This document shows positions 9,270 to 18,099 of a DNA stretch of 64,000 nucleotides, piece by piece. Position 1 is the stretch's first letter; each line of letters starts with the position of its first letter. Source of the DNA: CAVQBC01 sp963710665 (GTDB lineage: Bacteria > Actinomycetota > Thermoleophilia > Solirubrobacterales > Solirubrobacteraceae); assembly GCA_963710665.1 (NCBI GenBank), contig CAVQBC010000003.1, positions 434,001 through 498,000 of the forward strand, written 5' to 3'. The position numbers and the translations under genes are program-made. Under the pieces are notes generated by a model. That model was not told the DNA's origin, made no database searches, and saw only the letters and a program-made list of their open reading frames with translations.

Positions 9270-11008
9270 TCGCCCTCGGCGCCATCCTGGCCGTGACCGC
9301 CGCGACGGTCGGTCTCGGGCTCTACGGCGTCCGGCTCGCGCGCACCACCTCGGACCTCTTCGTCGCCTCCCGCGCGGTGACGCCCTGGTGGAACGCGGCC
9401 GCGATCTCCGGCGAGTACCTCTCCGCGGCGTCGTTCCTGGGGATCGCGGGACTGCAGATGAAGCTCGGCTCCGGCGCGCTGTGGCTGCCGGTCGGCTTCA
9501 CGGCCGGCTACCTCGCGCTGCTGCTGTTCGTGGCCGCGCCGCTGCGGCGCTTCGGGGCCTACACGATCTCCGACTTCGCCGAGGCGCGGCTGCGCAGCCC
9601 GCGGCTGCGCGTGCTGGCCGCCCTCATCGTGCTGCTGATCGGCGGCTTCTACCTCGTCCCGCAGCTCAAGGGGGCCGGGCTCACGCTCGGCGAGACGATC
9701 GGCGCGCCCTACTGGGTCGGGGTCGCGGCGGTGGGCGCGGTGGTGGCGGGCTCGGTCGCCTCCGGCGGCATGCGCGGGATCACCTACGTGCAGGCCTTCC
9801 AGTACTGGCTGAAGACGTTCGCGATCGCGCTGCCGGCGTGCCTGCTGCTGATGCACCTCGGCGGACTGCCCGAGCGGGCCGCGCTGTTCGGCCACGAATA
9901 CCCCAGCGCGCCCGAGGGCGGTCTGGTGGTGGAGCTCTCCGAGCCCCAGCCGGTGACGTTCCCGGAGGCCACGCCGTACGTCGCGGGCGGCGAGCCGGCG
10001 CAGGCGGCGGAGGGCGAGCGGGTGACGCTGCCCGCCGGCGAGGTTCGCCTGCCCGCGGGCGCGGCGGTGCCGGTGGCCGAGGGCATCGAGCCGCTGCGCG
10101 GCGAGCAGTGGGAGCGGCCGGTGTCCGGCGCGCGCGACACCTCGCCGGTGTTCGTCTACTCGCTGCTCATCGCCACCTTCCTCGGGACGATGGGCCTGCC
10201 GCACATCCTCGTCCGCTTCTACACCAACCCCGACGGGCCGGCCGCGCGGCGCACGACGGTGCGCGTGCTCGGCCTGCTCGCGCTCTTCTACCTGTTCCCG
10301 GCCGTCTACGGGCTGCTCGGGCGCGCGCTCGTCCCCGAGCTCTACCTCACCGGCGACACGGACTCGGTCGTGCTGCGGCTCCCGGAGGCGGCGTGGCCGG
10401 GCCTGCCCGGCGAGATCCTCGGCGCGCTGGTGGCGGCCGGGGCGTTCGCGGCGTTCATGTCGACCGCCTCGGGGCTGCTCGTGTCGGTGGCGGGCACGCT
10501 GTCCTATGACCTCTGGCGCCGCGGCGCGGGCGACGCCGGCACCCGCCAGGGCCGCTTCCGGGTCGCCGCCATCGCCGGCATGCTGGGGCCGATGGGGCTC
10601 GCGCTGGTCGCCCGCGGGCTCGACATCTCGGTGCTGGTGGGGTGGGCGTTCGCGCTCGCCGCGAGCACGTTCTGCCCGCTGCTGCTGCTCGGCATCTGGT
10701 GGGACGGCCTGACCGCACGCGGCGCCGCGGCCGGGCTGCTGACCGGCGCGACGGTGGCCTCGGGGGCGATCTTCGCCGGGCTGCTCGTCGGGGAGGCGCA
10801 CCCGACGGTCGAGGCACTGCTCACCCAGCCGGCGGTGTTGTCGGTGCCGCTCGCGTTCGCCACGATGGTCCTCGTGTCGTTGACCGATCACCGCGGGCGC
10901 CGCGCCCCCGACGCGGAGTTGCTGGCCCTCCACGTGCCCGAGGGCCTCGGGCTCGGCCTCGACGAGGAGGACGCGGTTCCCGCGGGGACGTCGCCGGGCC
11001 GCCGTTGA
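9266..11008 (+). CDS. Sodium:solute symporter (SSS family, ActP-like, second copy)
   Basis: Protein of 580 aa starting with GTG. 'ISGEYLSAASFLGIAG' and 'GTMGLPHILVRFYTNP' place it in the same ActP/MctP branch as the first symporter. It differs in a hydrophilic stretch of about 80 residues (roughly 209-293), rich in Glu, Pro and Ala with several beta-like 'VRLPAG' segments, inserted between membrane helices. The substrate is probably a short carboxylate such as acetate, pyruvate or propionate. It is cotranscribed with the small membrane protein, and its stop overlaps the next start by one base. Confidence 0.88.
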   Translation: MIALGAILAVTAATVGLGLYGVRLARTTSDLFVASRAVTPWWNAAAISGEYLSAASFLGIAGLQMKLGSGALWLPVGFTAGYLALLLFVAAPLRRFGAYTISDFAEARLRSPRLRVLAALIVLLIGGFYLVPQLKGAGLTLGETIGAPYWVGVAAVGAVVAGSVASGGMRGITYVQAFQYWLKTFAIALPACLLLMHLGGLPERAALFGHEYPSAPEGGLVVELSEPQPVTFPEATPYVAGGEPAQAAEGERVTLPAGEVRLPAGAAVPVAEGIEPLRGEQWERPVSGARDTSPVFVYSLLIATFLGTMGLPHILVRFYTNPDGPAARRTTVRVLGLLALFYLFPAVYGLLGRALVPELYLTGDTDSVVLRLPEAAWPGLPGEILGALVAAGAFAAFMSTASGLLVSVAGTLSYDLWRRGAGDAGTRQGRFRVAAIAGMLGPMGLALVARGLDISVLVGWAFALAASTFCPLLLLGIWWDGLTARGAAAGLLTGATVASGAIFAGLLVGEAHPTVEALLTQPAVLSVPLAFATMVLVSLTDHRGRRAPDAELLALHVPEGLGLGLDEEDAVPAGTSPGRR

Positions 11009-11862
11009 TGCTCGGCATCGCGCTCGCGCTCGCGGCCTCCGCCGCCTGGGGGAGCGCGGACTTCCTCGGCGGCCACAGCGCCCGCGGACTGAGCCCGCTG
11101 CGGGTGGCGGTGTGGAGCAAGGTCGCGGGCGGCACGGCGATCGGGATCCTCTGCCTGGCGGCCGGCACGCTGCCCGCCGCCGAGCAGGTGCCGTGGTCGG
11201 CGGCGGCGGGGTTGGTCGGGGCGGGAGCGCTCGTCTCGCTCTACGCGTCGCTGGCGATGGGCCCGATGTCGCTCGTGGCGCCCATCACCGCGTGCGGCGC
11301 GGTGGTTCCCGTGGCCGTGGCGCTGGTGCTCGGCGAGCTGCCGGGGCCGGTCACGAGCGCCGGGCTCGTGTGCGCGTTCGCGGGGGCGCTGGTGGTCTCG
11401 CGCGAAGAGGAGGAGGCGCACGTCGCGCTGCGGCGCGACACGCTGGTGATGGCGCTGACCGCGGCGCTGCTGATCGGCGCGGCGCTCACGTTCCTGCAGC
11501 AGGCGGCGCGCTACGTCCCGGACCACCCGGGATCGGCGCTCGGCATCGGGGTCCTGCAGACCGCGACGACGGTCGTGGTGCTCGGCGTGCTCGCGGCCGC
11601 GCGCCGGGCGGGCGGCCCGCCGCCGGGGCGGCTGGGGCTCGCGGTCGCGACGCTCGGGGTGCTCGATGTCGGCGCCAACGTCCTCTTCGCGACCGCCTCG
11701 GCGAGGGAGAACCCCGCCGCGGTGGCGGTGCTCGGCTCGCTCTACCCCGTGATGACGGTGATGCTGGCCCGCACGCTGCTGGGCGAGCGGCTCAGCCGCT
11801 CGCAGACCGCCGGGGTGGCCGGGACGATGGTGGGGGTGGCGTTGATCGCGCTGGGGCAGTGA
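11008..11862 (+). CDS. DMT-superfamily (EamA) transporter
   Basis: Protein of 284 aa with about ten predicted helices in two EamA repeats. The N-terminus 'ALAASAAWGSADFLGGH' and the C-terminal 'LLGERLSRSQTAGVAG' are typical. The ATG at 11008 overlaps the preceding TGA by one base, so it may be the last gene of the two-component/symporter operon. The substrate is unknown; family members export metabolites or amino acids. Confidence 0.85.
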   Translation: MLGIALALAASAAWGSADFLGGHSARGLSPLRVAVWSKVAGGTAIGILCLAAGTLPAAEQVPWSAAAGLVGAGALVSLYASLAMGPMSLVAPITACGAVVPVAVALVLGELPGPVTSAGLVCAFAGALVVSREEEEAHVALRRDTLVMALTAALLIGAALTFLQQAARYVPDHPGSALGIGVLQTATTVVVLGVLAAARRAGGPPPGRLGLAVATLGVLDVGANVLFATASARENPAAVAVLGSLYPVMTVMLARTLLGERLSRSQTAGVAGTMVGVALIALGQ

Positions 11863-11868
11863 GCGCGA

Positions 11869-12822
11869 TCAGCTGCGGCGCTTGCGCTTGCGCTTCTTGG
11901 ACGACGGGTGGGCCGTCCCGCCCTCTCCGCCGCCGACGCCGACGGTCTCCTCCTCGGCGGGAGCCGCCTCCTCGGGCGGCGGGTCGCCCCGGCGCCCCTG
12001 CTGGCGCTCCTCCATCGCGCGCCGGCGCTCGGCGCGGACCTCGGACGAGCTCGGCCACGCGTGCGCCTGGCCGGTCTCCCACGCGCGCGGGACGCCGGTC
12101 GGGAGCCGGCCGAGCAGCAGCAGCGAGAACGCGAACAGCCAGAAGCACTGCACGATCGGCAGCGGCGACCCGAGCGGGATCACCACGAGGACGCCGACGA
12201 TGATCCCGAGGATCCCCATGAAGCGGGTGAGCAGGCCCGCGCGCATGGCGTTCAGCGCAACCAGCACGAAGGCCAGGCCGAGGAACAGCGAGCCGAACAG
12301 CCCGATCAGGCCGGCGGCGGTGCCGAGCCCGCTCGAGAAGACGTCCTGGGCGGCGTCGACGGTGTGCGGGCCGTCGAGGAAGTCGCGGACGCCGAGGGAC
12401 GTCGCGATCGGGCGCATGAGCGTCGCGAGCGCGCTCAGCGCGCCGCCGGCGAGCGGCAGGTAGAGCGCCCACTTCGGCAGCTCCGCGCGGCGGGCCCGCG
12501 TCGCGAGCGCGAGGAAGTAGAGCGCGAGCCCCATGCCCGCGAGCCCGAGCGCGGTCGCCAGCGAGGTCGCGAACAGGCCGGCGATCCGATCGTCGTAGTA
12601 CTCGAAGAGCGGCGTGCGGAGGCTGGGCGTCGAGCCGACGGGCCCGGGCTGGGTCACGCGGCCGAGCGCGTCCAGGTACTCCGCGCGCGGGACGTCGCGG
12701 AACAGCGCGCCGACGCCGATCCCGCCCGTGAGCGTCAGCACGCCCGCCAGCGCGGCGGCGATCGCGGCGCGGGGACGCTGCCGCGCCTCCCAGGCGAGCT
12801 GCTCTTCGGTCTCGGTCGCCAC
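11869..12822 (-). CDS. Polytopic membrane protein with basic C-terminal tail
   Basis: Protein of 317 aa that I do not recognise as a named family. It has about six to seven hydrophobic helices between residues 25 and 235, followed by a cytoplasmic-looking tail. The tail has an acidic Pro/Glu stretch and ends in 'SSKKRKRKRRS', a dense positive cluster that could bind nucleic acid or lipid headgroups. It is convergent with the EamA gene (6-bp gap). The overall shape resembles DUF4386-type membrane proteins, but I cannot confirm this. Confidence 0.75.
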   Translation of the reverse strand: MATETEEQLAWEARQRPRAAIAAALAGVLTLTGGIGVGALFRDVPRAEYLDALGRVTQPGPVGSTPSLRTPLFEYYDDRIAGLFATSLATALGLAGMGLALYFLALATRARRAELPKWALYLPLAGGALSALATLMRPIATSLGVRDFLDGPHTVDAAQDVFSSGLGTAAGLIGLFGSLFLGLAFVLVALNAMRAGLLTRFMGILGIIVGVLVVIPLGSPLPIVQCFWLFAFSLLLLGRLPTGVPRAWETGQAHAWPSSSEVRAERRRAMEERQQGRRGDPPPEEAAPAEEETVGVGGGEGGTAHPSSKKRKRKRRS

Positions 12823-12877
12823 GAGCCGCCAATCCTAGAGGCTTGCAGGGCGGGGATCCGGCCGCCTCGCGCGTGGA

Positions 12878-12883
12878 TACACT
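12878..12883 (+). promoter_or_regulatory. -10-like hexamer TACACT, leaderless start
   Basis: TACACT is separated by 7 nt from the GTG at 12891 and there is no ribosome site. This geometry places transcription start at or next to the start codon. Confidence 0.55.
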
Positions 12884-12890
12884 CGCGGCC

Positions 12891-13340
12891 GTGCTGATCC
12901 GCGAAGTCATGACCGCGTCGGTCGTCACCGCGCCCCCGACCCGCACCGTCCGGCAGATCGCCGAGCTCATGCGGGAGCGCAACGTGGGCTCCGTCGTGCT
13001 CGTGGACGGCGAGCGCCCGGTCGGGTTCGTGACCGACCGCGATCTCTCCCTCTCGGTGATCGCCGACGGCCGCGACTACGGCGACCACGCCAACGACCAC
13101 GCGTCCTCGCCGGTGATCACGGCGCGCCCGGACACCGACCTCGAGGAGGCGGCCGAGATGATGGTCCGCCACGCCGTGCGCCGCCTCGTGGTGGTCGACG
13201 GCGAGCGCCTGATCGGGATCATCACGCTCGACGACATCGCCTCGCGGACGGGCGACGCGGAGCTCGCCCAGCAGCTCTCCACCCGCGTGACGCGCGCGGT
13301 GGTGCCGGACTTCTTCTTCCACGAGCGCGGCGAGCACTGA
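12891..13340 (+). CDS. CBS-domain pair protein
   Basis: Protein of 149 aa made of two CBS motifs. The first runs from 'MTASVVTAPPTRTVRQIAELM' to 'GFVTDRDLS', and the second from 'SSPVITARPDTDLEEAAEMM' to 'LIGIITLDDIA'. Such pairs bind adenosine nucleotides and act as stand-alone energy or redox sensors. I chose the GTG at 12891 because a -10-like TACACT lies 7 nt upstream. An in-frame TTG at 12843 would add 16 non-conserved residues. There is no partner domain, so the target is unknown. Confidence 0.88.
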   Translation: MLIREVMTASVVTAPPTRTVRQIAELMRERNVGSVVLVDGERPVGFVTDRDLSLSVIADGRDYGDHANDHASSPVITARPDTDLEEAAEMMVRHAVRRLVVVDGERLIGIITLDDIASRTGDAELAQQLSTRVTRAVVPDFFFHERGEH

Positions 13341-13390
13341 GCGGGGCGGCCGCGGGCCGCGCCGAGCGGCGGTCGCGGGCCCGGCGGTTA

Positions 13391-13410
13391 CCCGCACCAT
13401 CGCGTGCGGG
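13391..13410. other. Hairpin in the CBS/flippase spacer
   Basis: CCCGCAC and GTGCGGG form a perfect 7-bp stem with a CATCGC loop, 51 bp after the CBS stop codon. It may end the CBS transcript or lie in the leader of the following gene. Confidence 0.4.
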
Positions 13411-13454
13411 CCTGCCCCAAGGAACGGCCGGGACAGAGGCGAAAGGCTACGGCC

Positions 13455-14592
13455 ATGGCCGCCGTCGCCACCGCCCCCGCCGAGATGCCCGCCGGCATGC
13501 AGGACGGCCCGTCCGCCGGCGCCCTCTCACTCCGGCGGTTGCTGGTGCCGCTCGCCGTCAGCGCGCTGCTGCTCGGATCGCTCGTGCTGCTGGCGCCCGC
13601 GGTCGCCGACCTGCCTGACCTGTGGGAGCGCATCAGCGACGGCGACCCGCGCTGGCTCGCCGCCGCGCTCGGACTGGAGGCGCTCTCCTTCCTCGGCCAC
13701 ATCGTGCTCTTCCGCGCCGTCAGCGTCGACGCCGGCTCACGCATCGGCATGCGCGCGAGCACGCAGATCACGCTCGCCGGGCACGCGGCGACGCGGCTGC
13801 TGGCCACCGCCGGCGCGGGCGGCGTCGCGCTGACCGCGTGGGCGATGCGCCGCGCGGGCATGTCGCGCGCCGACGTGGCGGCGCGCATGGTCACCTTCCT
13901 CGTGCTCCTCTACGGCGTGTACATGGGCGCCCTGGTGGTCGGCGGGCTCGGGCTGGCCACCGGGGCGCTGCCCGGCGGCGGGCCGCTGGCCGTCACGCTC
14001 GTGCCCGCGATCTTCGGCGCCGCCCTGATCGGGGCGGTGCTGTACGCGCAGCGGCTCAGCGCCGGCGCCGCCCGCGCCGTCGGCGACCCGGCGCGGCCGC
14101 GCCCGCGCGCTGCTCGTGCCCGTCGGCGCCGGCGTCCGCGACGCCCGCGCGCTGATCCGCCGCGGCAACCCCGGCCTGCTCGGCGCGATCATGTGGTGGG
14201 GCTTCGACATCGCCGTCCTGTGGGCGTGCTTCGAGGCCTTCGGCGACGCGCCGCCCGCGGCCGTGCTCGTCGTCGCCTTCTTCGTCGGCACGCTGGCCAA
14301 CACGCTGCCGCTGCCGGGCGGCATCGGCGGCGTCGAGGGCGGCATGGTCGGCGCGCTGGTCGCCTTCGGGACCGACCCCGGCCTCGCCCTGCTGGCCGTC
14401 CTCGGCTACCGCGTGTTCGCCTTCTGGCTGCCGATCGCCCCGGGCGTCCTCGCCTATCTGGACCTGCGCCGCATCGTCGCCCGCTGGGAGGCCGAGGACG
14501 CCGGTACGGCCGTCGCGGCGGCCCCGCCGCGGCGACGGATCGCCCCGCGCGAGGTCGACGACGAGCTGTGCGCGGCGTGCGCGGGCGCGTAG
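13455..14592 (+). pseudogene. Flippase-like membrane protein (LPG_synthase_TM fold), frameshifted
   Basis: From the ATG at 13455 (GAAAGG ribosome site upstream) one frame encodes about six helices up to 'GAVLYAQRLSAGAARAVGDP' near 14090. The protein then continues in the next frame from about 14100 ('ALLVPVGAGVRDARALIRRG') with 'LPLPGGIGGVEGG' and ends at 14592. One extra base, or two missing, in the GC-rich 14085-14110 stretch accounts for the shift. The joined product would be about 380 aa, normal for this AglD/MprF-N-like family, which includes putative lipid flippases. It is either a real lesion or a sequence error. A paralogue lies at 14880-15884. Confidence 0.75.
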
Positions 14593-14619
14593 GCCCCGCG
14601 GCCAGCTAGGATGGCTCGC

Positions 14620-14883
14620 ATGGAAGGGTTTGGCAGCTTCTTCAACGATCCGGACTTCCAGAAACGGCTGCAGGAGATGGCCGAGCAGATGCAGTCGTCC
14701 CAGTCGCTCGCCTGGGCCGACAACGCGATCAAGCTCGCCGTCGACATGACGGTCGCCGCGATCAACCGGGTCAACGTGCAGGGCACCACCGACGAGCAGG
14801 CGCAGCAGATCCGCGCCGTGATGGCCACCGTGTTCCCCGAGGCGGTGGCGCTCGTGCGTGAGGCCCGGCAGGGCCTCAGCTAG
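14620..14883 (+). CDS. Small conserved hypothetical protein
   Basis: Protein of 87 aa from the ATG at 14620. TAGGAT (14607-14612) lies 7 nt upstream, which marks a leaderless start and rejects the in-frame ATG at 14611 that lies inside the hexamer. It is acidic and helical with 'FFNDPDFQKRLQEMAEQM' near the N-terminus. There is no membrane segment and no cysteine. The stop overlaps the convergent flippase stop (shared CTAG, 14880-14883). Function unknown. Confidence 0.75.
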   Translation: MEGFGSFFNDPDFQKRLQEMAEQMQSSQSLAWADNAIKLAVDMTVAAINRVNVQGTTDEQAQQIRAVMATVFPEAVALVREARQGLS

Positions 14884-15884
14884 CTCGCGACCGGCGTCCG
14901 CTCGTCCCCCGTGCGCGAGGCGCGCCCCTCGGCGATCACGTCCTTGAACGAGCGGAAGCCGAACAGCAGGACGATGATCGCGAAGGCGGCCGCGAACGTG
15001 CTGGCCGCGATCGCGATCTGCTGGCCGACCGAGTAGGCGGCCACCGTCGCGCCGGTCGCGGTCCCGGCGAACACCTTCACGAGCAGCGCCTGCTGCACGC
15101 CCGCGCCGCCGGGGGTGAACGGCACGAGCGCGGCGATCGCGTTGACGCCGAGCACGAGCAGGACGTTGCGCACCGAGCCGCCCACTCCGAAGGCCTCGAG
15201 CAGGAACCAGAAGGCGGTGAAGCGGAAGCACCACCCCGCCAGCTGGACGAGCCACACCTCGCGGACGTAGCGCCGGCGGTCGCGCAGGATCGCGACGCCC
15301 TGGCGCACCCGGGCCCAGAACGCGCGCACGCGCGCCGACAGCAGGGCGAAGCCGACCAGCACCGCGATCGCCAGCGCGGTGATCAAGAACAGCGTGAACT
15401 GCGGGTGCGAGGCGAAGAACGCGAGGTCGAAGGCGGGCAGGTCCGAGAAGTCCGGCGGCTTCGGGAACGCGCCCTGGCTGAACGCGAAGGCGAGCACGGG
15501 GATCGCGATCGAGAGGTCGAAGATCAGCTCGACGAAGAAGCTCGAGGCGACCGCGGGATAGCTCGAGTGCGGGACGGACGTCTTGGTGAGGAACAGCCGG
15601 ATCACGTCGCCGCCGCGCGCCGGCACGACCGCGTTGAACCCGTACGCCGCGAGGTACGCGCCCCAGATGCGGCGGAACTGGATGCGCTCGTCCGGATAGG
15701 CCGCGCGGAGGATGTGAAACGACGCGCGCGCCCGGAACGAGAGGTAGACGAAGAAGGCCGCGAGCGCGAGCAGCAGCGCGGGCCAGCGCACGGCGGCGAG
15801 GTTCGCGACGAAGTCGCCGACGGCGTCGAAGAACGAGGTGAACGACGAGCCGAGGTCGGCGAGGGGGAGCGCGGGTGCGGCCAC
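14880..15884 (-). CDS. Flippase-like membrane protein (LPG_synthase_TM fold)
   Basis: Protein of 334 aa with about eight helices. The N-terminal 'VRWPALLLALAAFFVYLSF', the 'NAVVPARGGDVIRLFLTK' motif and the C-terminal 'VPFTPGGAGVQQALLVK' match the membrane domain found alone in AglD-like flippases and fused to MprF. Its likely role is movement of a lipid-linked substrate across the cytoplasmic membrane. It is an intact paralogue of the frameshifted gene just downstream. NagA, encoded divergently, hints at cell-envelope sugar metabolism nearby, but no direct link is shown. Confidence 0.85.
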   Translation of the reverse strand: MAAPALPLADLGSSFTSFFDAVGDFVANLAAVRWPALLLALAAFFVYLSFRARASFHILRAAYPDERIQFRRIWGAYLAAYGFNAVVPARGGDVIRLFLTKTSVPHSSYPAVASSFFVELIFDLSIAIPVLAFAFSQGAFPKPPDFSDLPAFDLAFFASHPQFTLFLITALAIAVLVGFALLSARVRAFWARVRQGVAILRDRRRYVREVWLVQLAGWCFRFTAFWFLLEAFGVGGSVRNVLLVLGVNAIAALVPFTPGGAGVQQALLVKVFAGTATGATVAAYSVGQQIAIAASTFAAAFAIIVLLFGFRSFKDVIAEGRASRTGDERTPVAS

Positions 15885-15912
15885 GGAGTGAGGGTAGGTG
15901 ACCCGCCGCTGG

Positions 15913-15918
15913 CATAGT
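15913..15918 (+). promoter_or_regulatory. -10-like hexamer CATAGT, leaderless nagA start
   Basis: CATAGT is followed by 7 nt (CCCCGCG) and the nagA ATG. No ribosome site is present. Confidence 0.5.
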
Positions 15919-15925
15919 CCCCGCG

Positions 15926-17008
15926 ATGAGGCTCGGCGTGCGTGCCGCGCTCGTGGACGGGCGCCTGCTGCCCGGCGACGTGGCGGTGTCCGGCGGCGTC
16001 GTCACCGGGGTCGGGCTGGGCGGCGGCGAGGGCCGGGACATCGCGGCGCCGGGGTTCGTCGACCTCCACGTCAACGGGTTCGCGGGGGTGGACCTGATGA
16101 CCGCGGACGCGGACGGATGGGCGCGCGCCGGCGAGGCGCTGCTGGCGGGCGGGACGACCGCGTTCCAGCCGACGTTCATCACCGCCCCCGAGGCGGCGAT
16201 CCGCGACGCGCTGCGCGCCATGCCGGCGTCCGGCGCCGGGCCGCGGATCCTCGGTGCCCACCTCGAGGGCCCGTTCCTGTCCCCCGAGCGGCTCGGGGTC
16301 CATCCCGCGGGGGAGCGCCGCGACCCCGACCCGGCGCTGCTCGGGCGGCTGCTCGACGCCGGGCGGGTGAGCCAGGTCACGCTCGCGCCCGAGCTCGGCG
16401 GCGCCCTCGAGCTGGTCGACGCGCTCGTGGCGCGGGGGATCACGGTCTCGGCCGGGCACTCCGCCGCGACCGCCGAGGACGCCCACCGCGCCTTCGGCCG
16501 CGGGGTGCGCACGGTCACCCACCTGCACAACGCGATGGCGCCGGGCACGCCGCGCGAGCCCGGCCTCGCGACGGCCGCGCTGGCGCGCCCCGACGTCGTC
16601 GTGCAGGTCATCGTCGACGGCCACCACCTCGCCGCCGACACCGTGCGGGTCGCCTGGCGGGCGGCGGCGGGGCGCTTCGCGCTGGTCACCGACGCGGTGC
16701 CCGCGGGCGGCGCGGGCGACGGAGAGCACCGGTTCGCCGGCCGGATGGTGTACGCGCGCTGCGGCGAGATCCGCGACGCCGAGGGGCGCCTCGCCGGCAG
16801 CGCTCTGACGATGATCCAGGCGGTCCGCAACCTGCACGGCCTGGGCGTCCCGCTCGAGGACGCGCTCGGCGCCGCGGCGGCCGTACCGGCGGGCGTCGCC
16901 GGGCGGACCGAGCTCGGGAAGCTCGCGGTCGGCGGGCCGGCCGACGTCGTCGTGCTCGACGATCGCCTCGACGTGCGGCGCGTGCTGGTCGGCGGCGAGG
17001 CGCGCTGA
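15926..17008 (+). CDS. nagA: N-acetylglucosamine-6-phosphate deacetylase
   Basis: Protein of 360 aa. It deacetylates GlcNAc-6-phosphate to glucosamine-6-phosphate, feeding amino-sugar catabolism or cell-wall recycling. The amidohydrolase motifs are in order: 'DLHVNG', 'HLEGPF' with the metal-binding glutamate, 'SAGHS', 'THLHNAM', 'DGHHL' and the catalytic aspartate in 'LVTDAVPAGG'. The ATG follows a -10-like hexamer by 7 nt. No nagB or PTS gene is visible. The peroxiredoxin gene follows 23 bp later with its own -10 sequence. Confidence 0.93.
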   Translation: MRLGVRAALVDGRLLPGDVAVSGGVVTGVGLGGGEGRDIAAPGFVDLHVNGFAGVDLMTADADGWARAGEALLAGGTTAFQPTFITAPEAAIRDALRAMPASGAGPRILGAHLEGPFLSPERLGVHPAGERRDPDPALLGRLLDAGRVSQVTLAPELGGALELVDALVARGITVSAGHSAATAEDAHRAFGRGVRTVTHLHNAMAPGTPREPGLATAALARPDVVVQVIVDGHHLAADTVRVAWRAAAGRFALVTDAVPAGGAGDGEHRFAGRMVYARCGEIRDAEGRLAGSALTMIQAVRNLHGLGVPLEDALGAAAAVPAGVAGRTELGKLAVGGPADVVVLDDRLDVRRVLVGGEAR

Positions 17009-17031
17009 GGGGCGTGACGTACAGTGGGCCG

Positions 17032-17598
17032 ATGCGCCCCGACGAGCTCCTCACGCTTCCCGACGACCTGCCCGTGCCCGAGGACGACGGCGCCGCCGGC
17101 CACCTCGCGGGCATGGCGCTCCCGCCCGTCGCGCTCCCCGGCACCGACGGCGCGGAGGTCCGGCTCGACACGCTGCCCGGCCGCACCGTCGTCTTCGCCT
17201 ACCCGCGCACGGGCCGGCCGGGCGAGGAGATCCCGGGCGGCACGGAGGAGTGGAACGCGATCCCCGGCGCCCGCGGGTGCTCGCTGGAGGCGCGCGCGTT
17301 CGCGGTGAGCCACGAGCGACTGCGCGCGCTCGGTCCCGCGGTGTACGGCCTGAGCACGCAGGACACGGCCTACCAGCGCGAGCTCGTCGAGCGGCTCGAG
17401 CTCCCGTTCACGGTCCTCAGCGACGAGCGGCTCGAGCTCACGCGGGCCTTGCGGCTGCCGACCTTCGAGGTCGAGGGCATGACGCTGCTCAAGCGGCTGA
17501 CCATGGTGATCGCCGGCGGGCGGGTCGAGCACGTCTTCTATCCCGTGTTCCCGCCCGACAGCGCAGCGGACGAGGTCGTCGCCTGGCTCGAGCGCTAA
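17032..17598 (+). CDS. Peroxiredoxin-like thiol protein (AhpC/TSA family), resolving cysteine absent
   Basis: Protein of 188 aa with the redoxin fold. 'VVFAYPRTGRPGEE' precedes 'IPGARGCSLEARAF', then 'VYGLSTQDTAYQREL' and 'PFTVLSDE'. Relatives of this subfamily carry two cysteines in a C-x4-C arrangement after 'IPGARG'. Here the second is replaced (CSLEAR), leaving a one-cysteine enzyme that would need an external thiol. The ATG follows TACAGT by 6 nt. It overlaps the convergent Lrp-type gene by 4 nt. Confidence 0.82.
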   Translation: MRPDELLTLPDDLPVPEDDGAAGHLAGMALPPVALPGTDGAEVRLDTLPGRTVVFAYPRTGRPGEEIPGGTEEWNAIPGARGCSLEARAFAVSHERLRALGPAVYGLSTQDTAYQRELVERLELPFTVLSDERLELTRALRLPTFEVEGMTLLKRLTMVIAGGRVEHVFYPVFPPDSAADEVVAWLER

Positions 17599-18029
17599 CC
17601 GTCGCGCCGCAGCGCGCTGCGCAGGACGACGCGGGTCTCGGTCTCGGCGACCCCGCCGTCGCGCTTGAAGTGGCGCAGGATGCGGTCGAGCTCGGCGGTG
17701 TCGCGGCACGCGACGCGGACCTGGTAGTCGAAGCGGCCGGTGAGGTGCTCGGCGTCGGCGACCGCCTCCAGGCGCGCGATCGCCGCCTCGAAGCGCTCGT
17801 ACTCCTGCGCGGCGGCCAGGCGGACGTCGATCAGCGCCACGAGCCGCCGCCCGTCCGCGCCGGGGCTCACGGTGGCGGTGAAGCCGGTGACGACCCCGCT
17901 GCGCACGAGCCGCCGCACGCGCTCCGCGGCCGCGTTGGCGCTCAGGCCGACCGCCGCGCCCAGCTCGCGGTAGGAGGCGCGGCCGTTGCGCACGAGCCGG
18001 CTGAGGATCTCGCGGTCGAGGTCGTCCAT
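17595..18029 (-). CDS. Lrp/AsnC-family transcriptional regulator
   Basis: Protein of 144 aa with an N-terminal AsnC helix-turn-helix ('RNGRASYRELGAAVGLSANA', residues about 13-33) and a C-terminal RAM ligand-binding domain. It is divergent from a LysE-family exporter, 70 bp apart. That is the classic arrangement in which an amino-acid-responsive Lrp/LysG-type factor controls its exporter. The effector is therefore probably an amino acid, which is inference from context. Confidence 0.92.
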   Translation of the reverse strand: MDDLDREILSRLVRNGRASYRELGAAVGLSANAAAERVRRLVRSGVVTGFTATVSPGADGRRLVALIDVRLAAAQEYERFEAAIARLEAVADAEHLTGRFDYQVRVACRDTAELDRILRHFKRDGGVAETETRVVLRSALRRDG

Positions 18030-18086
18030 CGCCGCGATTGTCGCAGCCGATGGCCGCTCAGACTTGCCGAGCGCCCGCCGGTGGCG

Positions 18087-18092
18087 CTAGAT
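18087..18092 (+). promoter_or_regulatory. -10-like CTAGAT, leaderless exporter start
   Basis: CTAGAT is 7 nt before the ATG at 18100, in the short spacer shared with the divergent Lrp gene. Confidence 0.45.
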
Positions 18093-18099
18093 CCGGCGC

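Noticed and set aside
12843..12890. Longer N-terminus for the CBS protein from a TTG
   Set aside because: It would include the -10-like hexamer in coding sequence and adds residues outside the CBS fold.
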